A DNA stretch of 64,000 bases from Aestuariivirga sp. (GTDB lineage: Bacteria > Pseudomonadota > Alphaproteobacteria > Rhizobiales > Aestuariivirgaceae). Shown here piece by piece: positions 9,000 through 16,938 of the stretch; positions within the stretch are counted from its first letter, which is position 1, and the number at the start of each line of letters is the position of its first letter. The translations under genes were made by a program, and so were the position numbers. The stretch spans positions 43,620 to 107,619 of the forward strand of contig NZ_JADCDB010000007.1 in NCBI RefSeq assembly GCF_020252395.1. Direction: 5' to 3'. The notes under the pieces were generated by a model, which was not told where the DNA came from, made no database searches, and was given only the letters and a program-made list of their open reading frames with translations.

Positions 9000-10661
9000 T
9001 CACCCCCCGAACACCACCCGACCGTCGCACACCGTCATGCGCGGCTTGATGCCCTTGAAGCTTGACGGGTCCATGCGCTGCAGGTTCACCGGCAGCACGC
9101 AAATGTCGGCCAGCATGCCTTGCCTCAGCACGCCCGTCTTGCCCTCCATGAAGCCCGCGAAGGCGCCGTCCGCGGTATAGGAGTGGATCGCCTGGTGCAG
9201 GCTCTGGCGGTTGTCGGGCATGGCTCCGTTCCACCGTCCGCGCGTCATGGCGGACTGGACGGACCACAGCGGATCGATGTCGGAGACCGGCCAGTCGGTG
9301 CCGAAAACCAGCCGGGCGCCCTGCTCGCGCAGCGCCTTCCAGGCGAAGGCCCATTGCCAGCGTGCTTCCCCGATGTTGGAGAGATAGGGTTCGAGCGGCA
9401 GGCCGTGGTTGCCCGGCGGGTGCGGGGGCTGCATCGACGCGATGACGCCGAGCTTTGCAAAGCGCGCAATGTCGTCGGGGTGGATCACCTCCACATGTTC
9501 CACCCGGTGGCGCGAATCGCACCGGCCATTGGCCTTGAGGGCTGCCTCATAGCCGTCGAGCACGATCCGCACCGCGCCATCGCCGATGGCGTGGACGGCG
9601 ATCTGCAAGCCCCGCCGGTCGGCCTCAGTGGCAATCGCCGCAAACCGCGCGGGCTCGAACAGCGGCTCGCCCTTCCAGCCGGGGCGGCTCGCATAATCCT
9701 CGATCATCACCGCGGTGGCGCTGTCAGCCACGCCATCCATGAACAGCTTGACGAAGCCCGAGCACAGCATGTCGCCCGTCCAGCGCGCCGCCATCTGAGA
9801 GGCCTTTTCCAGCATCGCGATGTCCATGAAGTTCTTGAAGTGGAAGGGCGCCCTGACGCGCGCCGTGAGCTCGCCCCGGCGCTGCAGTTCCTCAAGCAGT
9901 TCAAGCGTATAGAGGTTGCCATCCATGTTCTGGATGAAGGTGATGCCATGCGCCGCGCAGTGCCGCAGCCCCACCCGCATGGTTTCGAGGTCGGACTCGA
10001 ACTCCGCAGCTGTGGGATATGGGTCTGGCTCGCCCCCGGTCGCCAGCCCCAGCCGGTCGCGCGTGCCTTTCTGCGAGAGCCGGCGCACGGGGTCGATGGC
10101 CTCGCCCTCGCGCAGCTCGCCCTGGGCCAGACCATCGGCGCCCATGACGATCTCGTTCCCCGGCCCGAGTTTCTTGCCCTTGAGCAGCCCTGCCTTCTCC
10201 AGGGCCAGCGTATTGGCCCAGGCGGTGTGATGGTCGGGCGAGAAGAGAAGGATAGGCCGGTCCTTCACGATCCGGTCCAGGTGCTGGCGCGACAAGGGCT
10301 CGTGCTCACCGATTATCACATAATCCGCCTGCTCGCCGATGATCAGGTCATCGCCCGGGTTCTGGCGCATATAGGCCTCCGTCCGCGCCTTCAGTTCATC
10401 GAAGCCGCGCGTGCCGAAGAGCTGGAGATGCGAGAGTTCGGCCGCACCTGCAAAGAGATGCATGTGCCCCTCGACGAAGCCGGGGATCACCGTGCCGCCG
10501 CCGGCGTCCACCACGCGGGTGTTGACGCCGGCCTCACGCATCACTTCAGCGTGGCTCCCCAAGCGTATGATTCGATTCCCGGAAACGGCAATGGCCTCCG
10601 CCGTGGGGAGGGCCTCGTCCATCGTCATGATGGCGGCATTGATGATGATGAGAGTGGTCAT
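9000..10661 (-). CDS. Amidohydrolase family 3 protein (YtcJ/NfdA-like)
   Basis: Predicted metal-dependent hydrolase acting on C-N bonds; substrate unknown. The 553-residue product has the amidohydrolase layout: a small beta domain (VSGNRIIRLG), the metal motif GHMHLF with His66 and His68, later histidines in VHAIGDGAV and HRVEHVEV, and the aspartate in FGTDWPVSD. The start at 10661 gives the usual N-terminus TLIIINAAIMTMD; the frame is open further upstream without homologous-looking sequence. It stands alone between rnpB and a divergent secreted-protein gene. Confidence 0.88.
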   Translation of the reverse strand: MTTLIIINAAIMTMDEALPTAEAIAVSGNRIIRLGSHAEVMREAGVNTRVVDAGGGTVIPGFVEGHMHLFAGAAELSHLQLFGTRGFDELKARTEAYMRQNPGDDLIIGEQADYVIIGEHEPLSRQHLDRIVKDRPILLFSPDHHTAWANTLALEKAGLLKGKKLGPGNEIVMGADGLAQGELREGEAIDPVRRLSQKGTRDRLGLATGGEPDPYPTAAEFESDLETMRVGLRHCAAHGITFIQNMDGNLYTLELLEELQRRGELTARVRAPFHFKNFMDIAMLEKASQMAARWTGDMLCSGFVKLFMDGVADSATAVMIEDYASRPGWKGEPLFEPARFAAIATEADRRGLQIAVHAIGDGAVRIVLDGYEAALKANGRCDSRHRVEHVEVIHPDDIARFAKLGVIASMQPPHPPGNHGLPLEPYLSNIGEARWQWAFAWKALREQGARLVFGTDWPVSDIDPLWSVQSAMTRGRWNGAMPDNRQSLHQAIHSYTADGAFAGFMEGKTGVLRQGMLADICVLPVNLQRMDPSSFKGIKPRMTVCDGRVVFGG

Positions 10662-10783
10662 GATGTGGCGGCTTCGATCCAGTCGATGCCTGAGGCCAGC
10701 GTCGCTTTCACCCGCGCAGTGCGCACAGTCACGAGGCCGGTCAGGCGGTTGAGGTTGAAAGCGGGGCAACGGCTGCTCAGCAT
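10658..10783 (-). CDS. Possible 41-residue leader ORF overlapping the amidohydrolase start
   Basis: A short frame starting at an ATG at 10783 ends with a TGA that overlaps the amidohydrolase ATG in the classic ATGA arrangement. The peptide is polar to mildly hydrophobic with no recognisable motif. The overlap is the kind used for translational coupling, but a 41-codon frame can arise by chance in GC-rich DNA. Confidence 0.2.
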   Translation of the reverse strand: MLSSRCPAFNLNRLTGLVTVRTARVKATLASGIDWIEAATS

Positions 10784-10961
10784 GTGGAGTTCACCCGGTA
10801 CCGAAGCTGACTTAAATTGCAACAACATGCGCCCAAGCCTCTTTTTCTGCGCGTTGCGGCAGGCGGTTTCCCGGCGCGCGGTGCGCGGCGCGATATTGGC
10901 ACTTCCCCGATCCCGGAAGAGCCGATAGACAGATTGCTGATTTCCGGGTTCTTCAACCACC
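10662..10961. other. Intergenic stretch between two divergent genes
   Basis: About 300 bases separate the amidohydrolase (minus) from the small secreted protein gene (plus). Apart from the possible 41-codon frame at 10658-10783 I see no gene, strong hairpin or repeat. Promoters for both flanking genes should lie here, but I found no clear -35/-10 pair. Confidence 0.5.
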
Positions 10962-11426
10962 ATGCACCGTTCACTCGCCGCCGTTTTTGCCCTTGGCCTG
11001 CTTTCGGGCCAGGCCCTCGCACAGGAGCGCGAATGGACGCTGGATGCAAGCGACCAGGAGGCGTATCTGATCTTCGGCGTGGCCGATAGCGACGACGTGG
11101 GTGTCAGCCTGTGGTGCCCCACAGGCAAGGACATGGTGAACCTCTATATTCCCCGCCCCTCCGCCGAGCTGCGGAAGCTGTCGCGCCGCAAAGTGCCGGT
11201 GACCGTAACGGCAGGCGGTGAGACCGCCACCTTCGGCGGCAAGACCAACTTCAACCCGGACTCGCCCTCCTCCAGCGTCGAGGTTGAGCTGGCGGTGGAC
11301 AGTCCGATCCTCAAGGCCCTGGAAAAGGCCGACCGTTTCAGCGTGAAGGTGCATGGCCAGGAGTTGGTGTTCCCGCTCTATGACGCGGACGTCGCTGGCC
11401 TTGTAGCGCTCTGCCGCAAGGGCTAA
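10962..11426 (+). CDS. Small secreted protein of unknown function
   Basis: A 154-residue product with a clean signal peptide: positively charged start, hydrophobic core of about 13 residues, and a likely cleavage after GQALA near residue 20. The mature part is polar and beta-rich with two cysteines (SLWCPTGKD and VALCRKG near the C-terminus) that could form a disulfide. I recognise no family. It converges on the AmpD-like gene, whose stop begins one base after this stop, so the two ends are back to back. Confidence 0.75.
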   Translation: MHRSLAAVFALGLLSGQALAQEREWTLDASDQEAYLIFGVADSDDVGVSLWCPTGKDMVNLYIPRPSAELRKLSRRKVPVTVTAGGETATFGGKTNFNPDSPSSSVEVELAVDSPILKALEKADRFSVKVHGQELVFPLYDADVAGLVALCRKG

Positions 11427-12146
11427 TCAGGCAACCAGCCGCTCCGCCGTGCGGAGCGCGGATCGATCGGGAATGCCGTTGACCAGAGCCGGCCGGAAAT
11501 GGCGCTGAAAGGCGTCCGTCACTTTGCGTGTCGCCTCGTCGCGCTCGCCCGTCACCTCGATTGCGTAGCCATAGTCCTTAAGCAGGCGCTGAAAGGCGGC
11601 CAGTTCCCCGCCTGCCAGCTCCCGCTCATCGGCGGCGGCGGGCGGCACCCAGTGGCCGATCCCGTTGCGGAACAGCAGCGGCCAGTCGAACAATTCGCCC
11701 GGGTCGATCTTGCGGCCCGGCGCCACGTCGGAATGGGCCAGCACGTTTTGCGGCGGAATGGCATGCCGGGTAAGGATGTCGCGGCAAAGCGCCACCACCG
11801 CCAGCATCTGCGGCGCCGGAAAATCGCGGTAGCCGATCGAATGGCCCGGATTGTGGATTTCGATGCCAATGGAGCGCGAGTTGGTGTCGGTCTCGCCCTG
11901 CCAGGAGGAGACACCCGCATGCCAGGCACGCTCCTCCTCGCCCACCATCTGGGTGATCGCACCGTCCTCGCCGATCAGGTAATGGCAGGACACGCCGGAC
12001 TGTGGACTGCACAGCTGCTCGAAGGCGGCCTCCGCACTGCTCATGCCGGTGTAGTGGAGGAGCAGCATATCGACGCTGCGGCCGTTGCGGCGCAGCTCAC
12101 GGTTGGCGGCGGCGGCATAGCGATGCGCCAGCGGCGAGACGATCAC
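11427..12146 (-). CDS. N-acetylmuramoyl-L-alanine amidase, AmpD/AmiD-like
   Basis: Zinc amidase that cleaves the MurNAc-L-Ala bond of peptidoglycan fragments. The 239-residue product has the amidase_2 fold: LLLHYTG with His31, then AHSDVAPGRKIDPG with His138 and Asp148, positions matching the AmpD zinc ligands. A C-terminal peptidoglycan-binding-like helical region follows (about 170-235). There is no signal peptide, so it may be a cytoplasmic muropeptide-recycling enzyme. The GTG start overlaps the stop of the TerB/DnaJ gene (GTGA). It is the last gene of a four-gene minus-strand run. Confidence 0.87.
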   Translation of the reverse strand: MIVSPLAHRYAAAANRELRRNGRSVDMLLLHYTGMSSAEAAFEQLCSPQSGVSCHYLIGEDGAITQMVGEEERAWHAGVSSWQGETDTNSRSIGIEIHNPGHSIGYRDFPAPQMLAVVALCRDILTRHAIPPQNVLAHSDVAPGRKIDPGELFDWPLLFRNGIGHWVPPAAADERELAGGELAAFQRLLKDYGYAIEVTGERDEATRKVTDAFQRHFRPALVNGIPDRSALRTAERLVA

Positions 12147-12826
12147 GCCGCCATTTCCATGATGCGGTCATAAGCCTCGTTGATCTTCTGCAGGCGGCGG
12201 GTGGCGATCTCCACCATTTCTTCCGGCACGCCATCCGCGATGTGGCGGTCCGGATGATGCTCGCGCACCAGGTCGCGATAGCGCTTGCGCACCTCCTCCA
12301 TCGGCGCATTGTGCGGCAGGCCGAGGATCGGATAGGGGTCGTCCGGCACATCCGCATGCCGCGCCTGGATGCGCGCGAAATCGGCTTCCGAGAAGCCGAA
12401 GATTGCCGCCACCCGGCGCAGGAAGCCATGTTCGCCGGGGTGGAAGGCATCATCCGCCTTGGCGATATGAAACAGTCCGTCGAGCACGTCCTCGAGAATC
12501 TCGCTCTTCGTCTCGAACAGCCTGGCGATCTGCCGGGCATAGGTCTCGAAGCCCGCCACGTCCTGCTTGGCCAGATTGAACACCCGCGCCACCGTAGCGA
12601 GGTCGCTCTGCGGAACATGAAACACCCGCTTGAAGGCGCGGATCTCGTTTTCGGTCACCACGCCGTCGGCCTTGGCCATCTTGGCGCCAAGCCCGATCAT
12701 GCCGATGGTGAAGGCCACCGACTTCTCAGGCGCGGCCGGACCGGGGCTTGCAGCCGACTGAAGGAACGCCCCAAGCGACCCACCGATCGAGCCAAGACAA
12801 TCGGAGATGCTGCTCCAGATGGACAT
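12143..12826 (-). CDS. DjlA-like co-chaperone (TerB-like domain plus C-terminal J domain)
   Basis: A 227-residue protein with a helical TerB-like/tellurite-resistance-type domain at about 35-150 (ADGVVTENEIRAFKRVF, KADDAFHPGEHGFL) and a J domain at about 163-225 containing the HPD tripeptide (191-193) needed to stimulate DnaK. This order matches DjlA, but there is no membrane anchor at the N-terminus, unlike enterobacterial DjlA. The frame is open upstream to 13069; the ATG at 12826 is chosen because upstream sequence is a shadow of the neighbouring gene. It is coupled to the amidase gene downstream. Confidence 0.85.
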   Translation of the reverse strand: MSIWSSISDCLGSIGGSLGAFLQSAASPGPAAPEKSVAFTIGMIGLGAKMAKADGVVTENEIRAFKRVFHVPQSDLATVARVFNLAKQDVAGFETYARQIARLFETKSEILEDVLDGLFHIAKADDAFHPGEHGFLRRVAAIFGFSEADFARIQARHADVPDDPYPILGLPHNAPMEEVRKRYRDLVREHHPDRHIADGVPEEMVEIATRRLQKINEAYDRIMEMAA

Positions 12827-12843
12827 GGGGCGGACGGTTGGCT

Positions 12844-13176
12844 TCAGCCGTTCCTGAAGTAATAGGTCAGGCTGAACACAGGAACGTCGATGTCCCGGTG
12901 CTGGGCCAGCAGCTTCTCGACATGCCAGGCGCGGCCGGCCGTCCAGACCGTGATCCACAGCACCGGCAGCACGCCCAGCGCCATAAGCCCATACATGAAC
13001 ATGTCGGGAAGCCCGATCAGCCTGGACACCGCCCACACCGTCGCCACCATGGCGGAGCCGGTGAAGCACAGCATCAGCAGCGTGGCGCCGAGGGCAGCCA
13101 TCAGACTGCCGGTGCGGCTGAAGGCCTGGGTGCCTGTCTTTGGTGCAGCGTCAGGTTTGATGATTTCCTGTTCCAT
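12844..13176 (-). CDS. Two-helix membrane protein of unknown function
   Basis: A 110-residue protein with a polar N-terminus, two hydrophobic segments at about 25-48 and 55-78, and a charged C-terminal part ending in SLTYYFRNG. No family recognised. The ATG at 13176 is preferred over one 36 bases upstream because the extra residues look unconserved and basic. It sits 17 bases upstream of the DjlA-like gene, so the two are probably cotranscribed; a role in anchoring that soluble co-chaperone is a guess. Confidence 0.7.
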   Translation of the reverse strand: MEQEIIKPDAAPKTGTQAFSRTGSLMAALGATLLMLCFTGSAMVATVWAVSRLIGLPDMFMYGLMALGVLPVLWITVWTAGRAWHVEKLLAQHRDIDVPVFSLTYYFRNG

Positions 13177-13221
13177 GACCGACCATATGCGCCGGATGGC
13201 AAGAAATTGCAATAATCGCGC

Positions 13222-13890
13222 CTACCGGCAATAGGCCGGCTGGCTCTCCCTGTTCTGCAGGTCGAGGTGCAGGTGGTCCTTGTGGTCGCGGCCGGAACCG
13301 GGGCCAAGCACGGTGCGGAATTCGCCGCAGGCGCGGTCGTGCACGGTGTGGAGGAAGCGGCGCTCCTCATAGCTTCCCCACCAGCCCTGCTCCACGGTGA
13401 TCTTGCGGCCGCTTTCCAGCGTGAAGGCGGAAATGTCGAGGGCATTGCCGAAGCCGTGCTCGCTCATCTTTGCGCCGCTCTGGTTGTTGCGCGGCCGGCA
13501 GGCATAGGAGGCGGCGATGTCGATGCTCACAACGCTTTCGCCGAAGGTACGCTGAGCGCTGGGCTGCACCACGTCCTCAAGCCAGCTGTAGACGGGCTCG
13601 GCCATGCCGCAGTTGAGGATGGCGGGCTGGCTGAAACTGACGGAGCCCAGGGCTTCGACCTTCCAGGCATTGGGCACCATGCAGCCATTGTGTTCGTTGA
13701 TGTTGCGGATCTTCTCGGCCAGCCCGATGCGCGATGGCTTCACCCGGCAGGAGGCTTCCGGCGGGCGCAGCCCCTTTGTAGTGAACTTGCCTTTCTTCGA
13801 CGAACTGCAGGCTGCCAGCACCGCGGCAATCGCGGCGGCAACGAGAATCTTTCGCGGCAGCGAGGTCAAGGACACCGGAGGGAACGCCAC
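13222..13890 (-). CDS. Extensin-like family lipoprotein
   Basis: A 222-residue exported protein with a lipobox (VLAAC, Cys28), so probably a lipoprotein. The mature part matches the extensin-like C-terminal family: several cysteines, EHGFGNALDISAF, WWGSYEERRFLHTVH and a final HKDHLHLD. The histidine/aspartate layout resembles LAS-type metallopeptidases, so a peptidoglycan peptidase role is plausible but unproven. GTG start. It begins a minus-strand run with the membrane protein, the DjlA-like protein and the amidase. Its start is 51 bases from an FNR/FixK-type box shared with the divergent cytochrome c gene. Confidence 0.85.
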   Translation of the reverse strand: MAFPPVSLTSLPRKILVAAAIAAVLAACSSSKKGKFTTKGLRPPEASCRVKPSRIGLAEKIRNINEHNGCMVPNAWKVEALGSVSFSQPAILNCGMAEPVYSWLEDVVQPSAQRTFGESVVSIDIAASYACRPRNNQSGAKMSEHGFGNALDISAFTLESGRKITVEQGWWGSYEERRFLHTVHDRACGEFRTVLGPGSGRDHKDHLHLDLQNRESQPAYCR

Positions 13891-13941
13891 TTACAGAAAA
13901 CGTGGATTGAGTTAAGTTCCTCGAGGTTAGCGAAGCCTTAA

Positions 13942-13955
13942 TTGACCGATGTCAA
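13942..13955. promoter_or_regulatory. FNR/FixK-type box upstream of cytochrome c
   Basis: The 14-mer TTGACCGATGTCAA matches the TTGAC/T-N4-G/ATCAA inverted repeat bound by FNR and FixK. It lies 53 bases before the cytochrome c ATG, a suitable distance for activation, and 51 bases from the divergent extensin-like gene. Confidence 0.65.
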
Positions 13956-14008
13956 AGCCTACACCCGGCGCGGGCGCGATGCTATTTTCTGATGCGGAGG
14001 AATAAACC

Positions 14009-14470
14009 ATGAAACGCAAATATCCCGTCTTGGCACTGGCGGTCGCGGGGCTGATGGCGGGCGGCCTGCATGAGGCGGCTGCCGAGGGCAGCGTGATGGG
14101 CGCGCCGCTGGTGAGCGAGGGCATCAGCCTCGGGCTCGGCCACCGCGACTATCTGAACTATTGCGCCGCCTGCCACGGCGCTGACGCCAAGGGCGACGGG
14201 ACGCTGGGCGAATTCCTCACCCTAAGGGTGCCCGATCTGACCATGCTCAGCAAGCTCAATGCCGGCAAGTTTCCGGAAGAACGGGTGATGGAGGTGATCG
14301 ACGGCCGCGCCGACGTGAAGGTGCATGGGATGCGCGACATGCCGGTGTGGGGCGACTGGTTCAACCGCGAGGCCGCGGACTCCGGCACTGGCAAGGCGGC
14401 GCGCGAACTCATCGTCAGTGACCGCATCGCTTCGCTGATCGATTATCTGAAAAGCATCCAGGTGAAGTGA
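14009..14470 (+). CDS. Periplasmic mono-heme cytochrome c
   Basis: A 153-residue protein with a signal peptide ending near AAAE (residue 26), one heme c motif CAACH at 52-56, and methionines at 108 and 111 (GMRDMPVWG) as candidate sixth ligands. A strong ribosome site (GGAGGAA) precedes the ATG by about seven bases. It is a single gene divergent from the extensin-like operon. The upstream FNR/FixK box suggests expression under low oxygen, perhaps feeding the cbb3 oxidase encoded at 39577-43014. The electron partner is inferred. Confidence 0.88.
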   Translation: MKRKYPVLALAVAGLMAGGLHEAAAEGSVMGAPLVSEGISLGLGHRDYLNYCAACHGADAKGDGTLGEFLTLRVPDLTMLSKLNAGKFPEERVMEVIDGRADVKVHGMRDMPVWGDWFNREAADSGTGKAARELIVSDRIASLIDYLKSIQVK

Positions 14471-14480
14471 GGCGGAGGCT

Positions 14481-15071
14481 TCAGCGGTTCAGCGCCGCCA
14501 CCAGCTGCGCCACGTCACCGTCGCGCTTCGACAGGAAGGACGTGAAGATGCCGCGCTGCAGATAGGTGAGCGAGAAGCCCAGCACCTTGACATCCTCGAC
14601 CTTGAAGCCCGATCCCCGTTTGCCGAGCCGCCACACCACTGTGTAGGACTGGCCGTTCAGGAGATAGACCTTGGTTCCAACATTGATGTCGCCGCCATCG
14701 GCATCGGCTTCGCCGATCTCGTACTTCGACACCACGTATTCGCGCGACTGGTCGGCGAAGTAACGCGCCATGAAAGAGGCGGTGCCGCCGTAATAGGCCT
14801 TCTTCTGCGCCGGCGACAGCTTGGCCTTGTATTGGCCCAGCGAATAATCGGCGATCGCCGCCACGTCCGCATGGCGCAGGATAGCGCGTTTGAAGCTCGC
14901 CACCGTGCCTTGGCGGTGGGCCGCCAGCATATCCTTGGCCACCTTCTTCATATAATCGACTGCGGCATCCTCGCCCGCAGCAATCGCCGGCGACGCGAAG
15001 GCGGCCGCCAGACCGGCCAGCGCGGCGCGGCGCGTCAGTGCGGCGGTCAGGGGCGGGCGGAACTTCGACAT
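14481..15071 (-). CDS. MlaC-like (Ttg2D) periplasmic lipid-binding protein, copy 1
   Basis: MlaC proteins carry phospholipids across the periplasm between outer- and inner-membrane complexes. The 196-residue product has an N-terminal export signal (TRRAALAGLAAAFASPAIA), then the family core: ADYSLGQYKAKLSPAQKKAYY, FMARYFADQSREY, VVWRLGKRGSGFKVEDVKVLGFSL and a C-terminal FTSFLSK region. No MlaA, B, D, E or F gene is nearby. A second MlaC-like gene lies 73 bases upstream on the same strand, so the two may be cotranscribed. Confidence 0.85.
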   Translation of the reverse strand: MSKFRPPLTAALTRRAALAGLAAAFASPAIAAGEDAAVDYMKKVAKDMLAAHRQGTVASFKRAILRHADVAAIADYSLGQYKAKLSPAQKKAYYGGTASFMARYFADQSREYVVSKYEIGEADADGGDINVGTKVYLLNGQSYTVVWRLGKRGSGFKVEDVKVLGFSLTYLQRGIFTSFLSKRDGDVAQLVAALNR

Positions 15072-15144
15072 GATTCGCTTTCTTTGAAGCTGTCCTCTCC
15101 GCCATAACGGACAGGCGGAGGCTGCGTCAACAACGCCGCCCGCC

Positions 15145-15750
15145 TCACCAGGTGTTGGCTTCGCGCAGCTCCGCGAAGAGCGGGTCGAAGTCGCCCTTCG
15201 ACTGTTTCAGCACCTTCGAGAAGCGGTCCTTCATCGAGATGGTCAGCCACACGCCCTTGACGTTGACATCCGCCACGCGGAAGCCGCCACTCGCGGGGAT
15301 GAGCCGCCACTTCACCTGCTCGCGCCCGTTTCCGCCGGTGATCGCCGACTGGATGACGGTGAATTTGCCCTGATTCGTGGTCGAGATGATGTCGAGTTGG
15401 TTGCCGCGGAAATCATCGACGTAATAGTTGAACAGCGCGGCGGCGTAATTGTTCACCAGATTGTAGAACTCGGCGCGCCTGCCGGCGGGCAACCGCTTGG
15501 CGTAGGGCCCCAGCGCAAAATCGGCGATGCCCTTGAGGTTGATGTAGCGGTTGAGAAGAGCCGCGAACTGGGCCTTGAGGGCGGGCCCCTTCTTGCCATT
15601 GTTGGCGAGCCGCATCACCTGGTCGGCGATCCCCGAAACATAGTCCTCCGCGGCCGAGCTTGCCGCGGCCGGACCGGCGAAGCCGAACAGGACCGCCACC
15701 GCCAGTCCACACATTTCCCGCCGCGTCAGCGGGCCGTTCCCCCGGTTCAT
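15145..15750 (-). CDS. MlaC-like (Ttg2D) periplasmic lipid-binding protein, copy 2
   Basis: A 201-residue paralogue of the neighbouring gene with a signal peptide (MCGLAVAVLFGFAGPAAASS) and the same core: ADFALGPYAKRLPAGRRAEFY, VNNYAAALFNYYVDDF, VKWRLIPASGGFRVADVNVKGVWL. The N-terminal RREMCG could be a weak Tat-like motif. The start at 15750 is chosen because it opens directly into the signal; the frame is open to 15849. The two copies differ strongly in sequence, so they are old paralogues rather than a recent tandem duplication. Confidence 0.84.
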   Translation of the reverse strand: MNRGNGPLTRREMCGLAVAVLFGFAGPAAASSAAEDYVSGIADQVMRLANNGKKGPALKAQFAALLNRYINLKGIADFALGPYAKRLPAGRRAEFYNLVNNYAAALFNYYVDDFRGNQLDIISTTNQGKFTVIQSAITGGNGREQVKWRLIPASGGFRVADVNVKGVWLTISMKDRFSKVLKQSKGDFDPLFAELREANTW

Positions 15751-15914
15751 GATCACGCCTCCACACTGGGCCGCTGGAGCAGCCCCTAACTTCTCATAAT
15801 ACGCCGCGAAATCTTGTCGAATGCAAGACTGGGTCCTGACTGGGTCCAAGTCACGCCCCGTTCCGTAAGGCCGCCGCGATCCACCCGGGCCTCCATCTCC
15901 GTCCTTGCGAACAA

Positions 15915-15934
15915 CATAAGGATATGTTTATATG
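15915..15934. promoter_or_regulatory. Candidate operator for the ArsR-methyltransferase/metF operon
   Basis: An AT-rich stretch with outer arms CATA/TATG in imperfect dyad symmetry lies 18 bases before the regulator's ATG. ArsR-family methionine-cycle regulators such as SahR are known to bind AT-rich palindromes of this kind, and autoregulation is common. Assignment to this protein is inferred. Confidence 0.45.
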
Positions 15935-15951
15935 GTTATGGAGGTTCTGAG

Positions 15952-16938
15952 ATGGAAGAACTGCTCTCCGGCTTGCGCGCTGCGGCGGAATCGACGCGCG
16001 TGCGCATCCTATTCATCCTCGCCCATGGCGAGGCAAATGTCAGCGAGCTGACCCAGATCCTGGGCCAGAGCCAGCCGCGCGTCAGCCGCCATTTGAAACT
16101 CATGGCGGAAGCCGGCCTCATCAGCCGCCACAAGGAGGGAAACTGGGTGCTCTTCCGCCTGCGCGAGGAGGACATGGGCGGGGCGCTGGCCCGAGCCATC
16201 GTCGACCTGCTGCCCGGTGCCGACAAGGTTCTGGCGGGCGACCTCGCAAGGCTGGAGGAGATCAGGAGCCGCCGTGCCGAGGCCGCCTCGCGCTATTTCG
16301 CCGACAATGCCGCGCGCTGGGAACAGCTCCGTTCGCTCCACGTGCGCGAGGAGGATGTCGAGCAGGCGATGGCGAAGCTCGCAGGTTCCGCTGCCATCCG
16401 CCTCCATGTCGACCTCGGCACCGGCACGGGCGCGGTGCTGCGCCGCTTCGCCGGGCAGGCCCAGCAGTCGATCGGCATCGATTCGAGCCGTGACATGCTG
16501 GCCATCGCGCGGGTCAATCTGGATGCCGCGGGGGTGCGCAATGCGCAGGTCCGCCACGGCGAGATCTATGCCCTCCCCTTCCCCGATGGCTTCGCCGATT
16601 TCGTCACCATCCACCAGGTCCTCCACTTCCTCGAAGATCCCGTGCGTGCGCTGACGGAGGCCGCGCGCATCCTCGAGCCCGGCGGCCGGCTGATGATCGT
16701 CGATTTCGCGCCGCACGATCTCGACGAGCTGCGCACCGAGCACGCCCACCGCCGCTTAGGGATAGCCGCCGAGCACATGGCGCAATGGCTCGCCCGCGCC
16801 GGTTTGAGCCTCACCCAGCATGATGTGCTGGCCCCACCATGGCGGCCCCAGGGCAAGGGCCTCACCGTGTCGCTGTGGCTTGCGACACAACCGCGTTCCA
16901 CCGTCACCACACCTGCCCTCAAGGACCACGCCACATGA
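15952..16938 (+). CDS. ArsR-family regulator fused to a SAM-dependent methyltransferase domain
   Basis: A 328-residue fusion. Residues about 5-80 are a winged helix (SELTQILGQSQPRVSRHLK recognition region); residues about 145-310 are a class I methyltransferase with the SAM loop DLGTGTG at 154-160 and the downstream LMIVDFAP strand. The ATG at 15952 opens directly into the HTH; the frame upstream to 15814 is not convincing. Its stop overlaps the metF start (ATGA). In alphaproteobacteria such fusions often sit beside metF, which suggests the methyltransferase domain senses SAM or SAH for methionine-cycle control. It could equally be an active methyltransferase. Confidence 0.88.
   Translation: MEELLSGLRAAAESTRVRILFILAHGEANVSELTQILGQSQPRVSRHLKLMAEAGLISRHKEGNWVLFRLREEDMGGALARAIVDLLPGADKVLAGDLARLEEIRSRRAEAASRYFADNAARWEQLRSLHVREEDVEQAMAKLAGSAAIRLHVDLGTGTGAVLRRFAGQAQQSIGIDSSRDMLAIARVNLDAAGVRNAQVRHGEIYALPFPDGFADFVTIHQVLHFLEDPVRALTEAARILEPGGRLMIVDFAPHDLDELRTEHAHRRLGIAAEHMAQWLARAGLSLTQHDVLAPPWRPQGKGLTVSLWLATQPRSTVTTPALKDHAT

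Noticed and set aside
9120..10928. Plus-strand open frame of 602 codons
   Set aside because: Complete shadow of the amidohydrolase gene on the minus strand.
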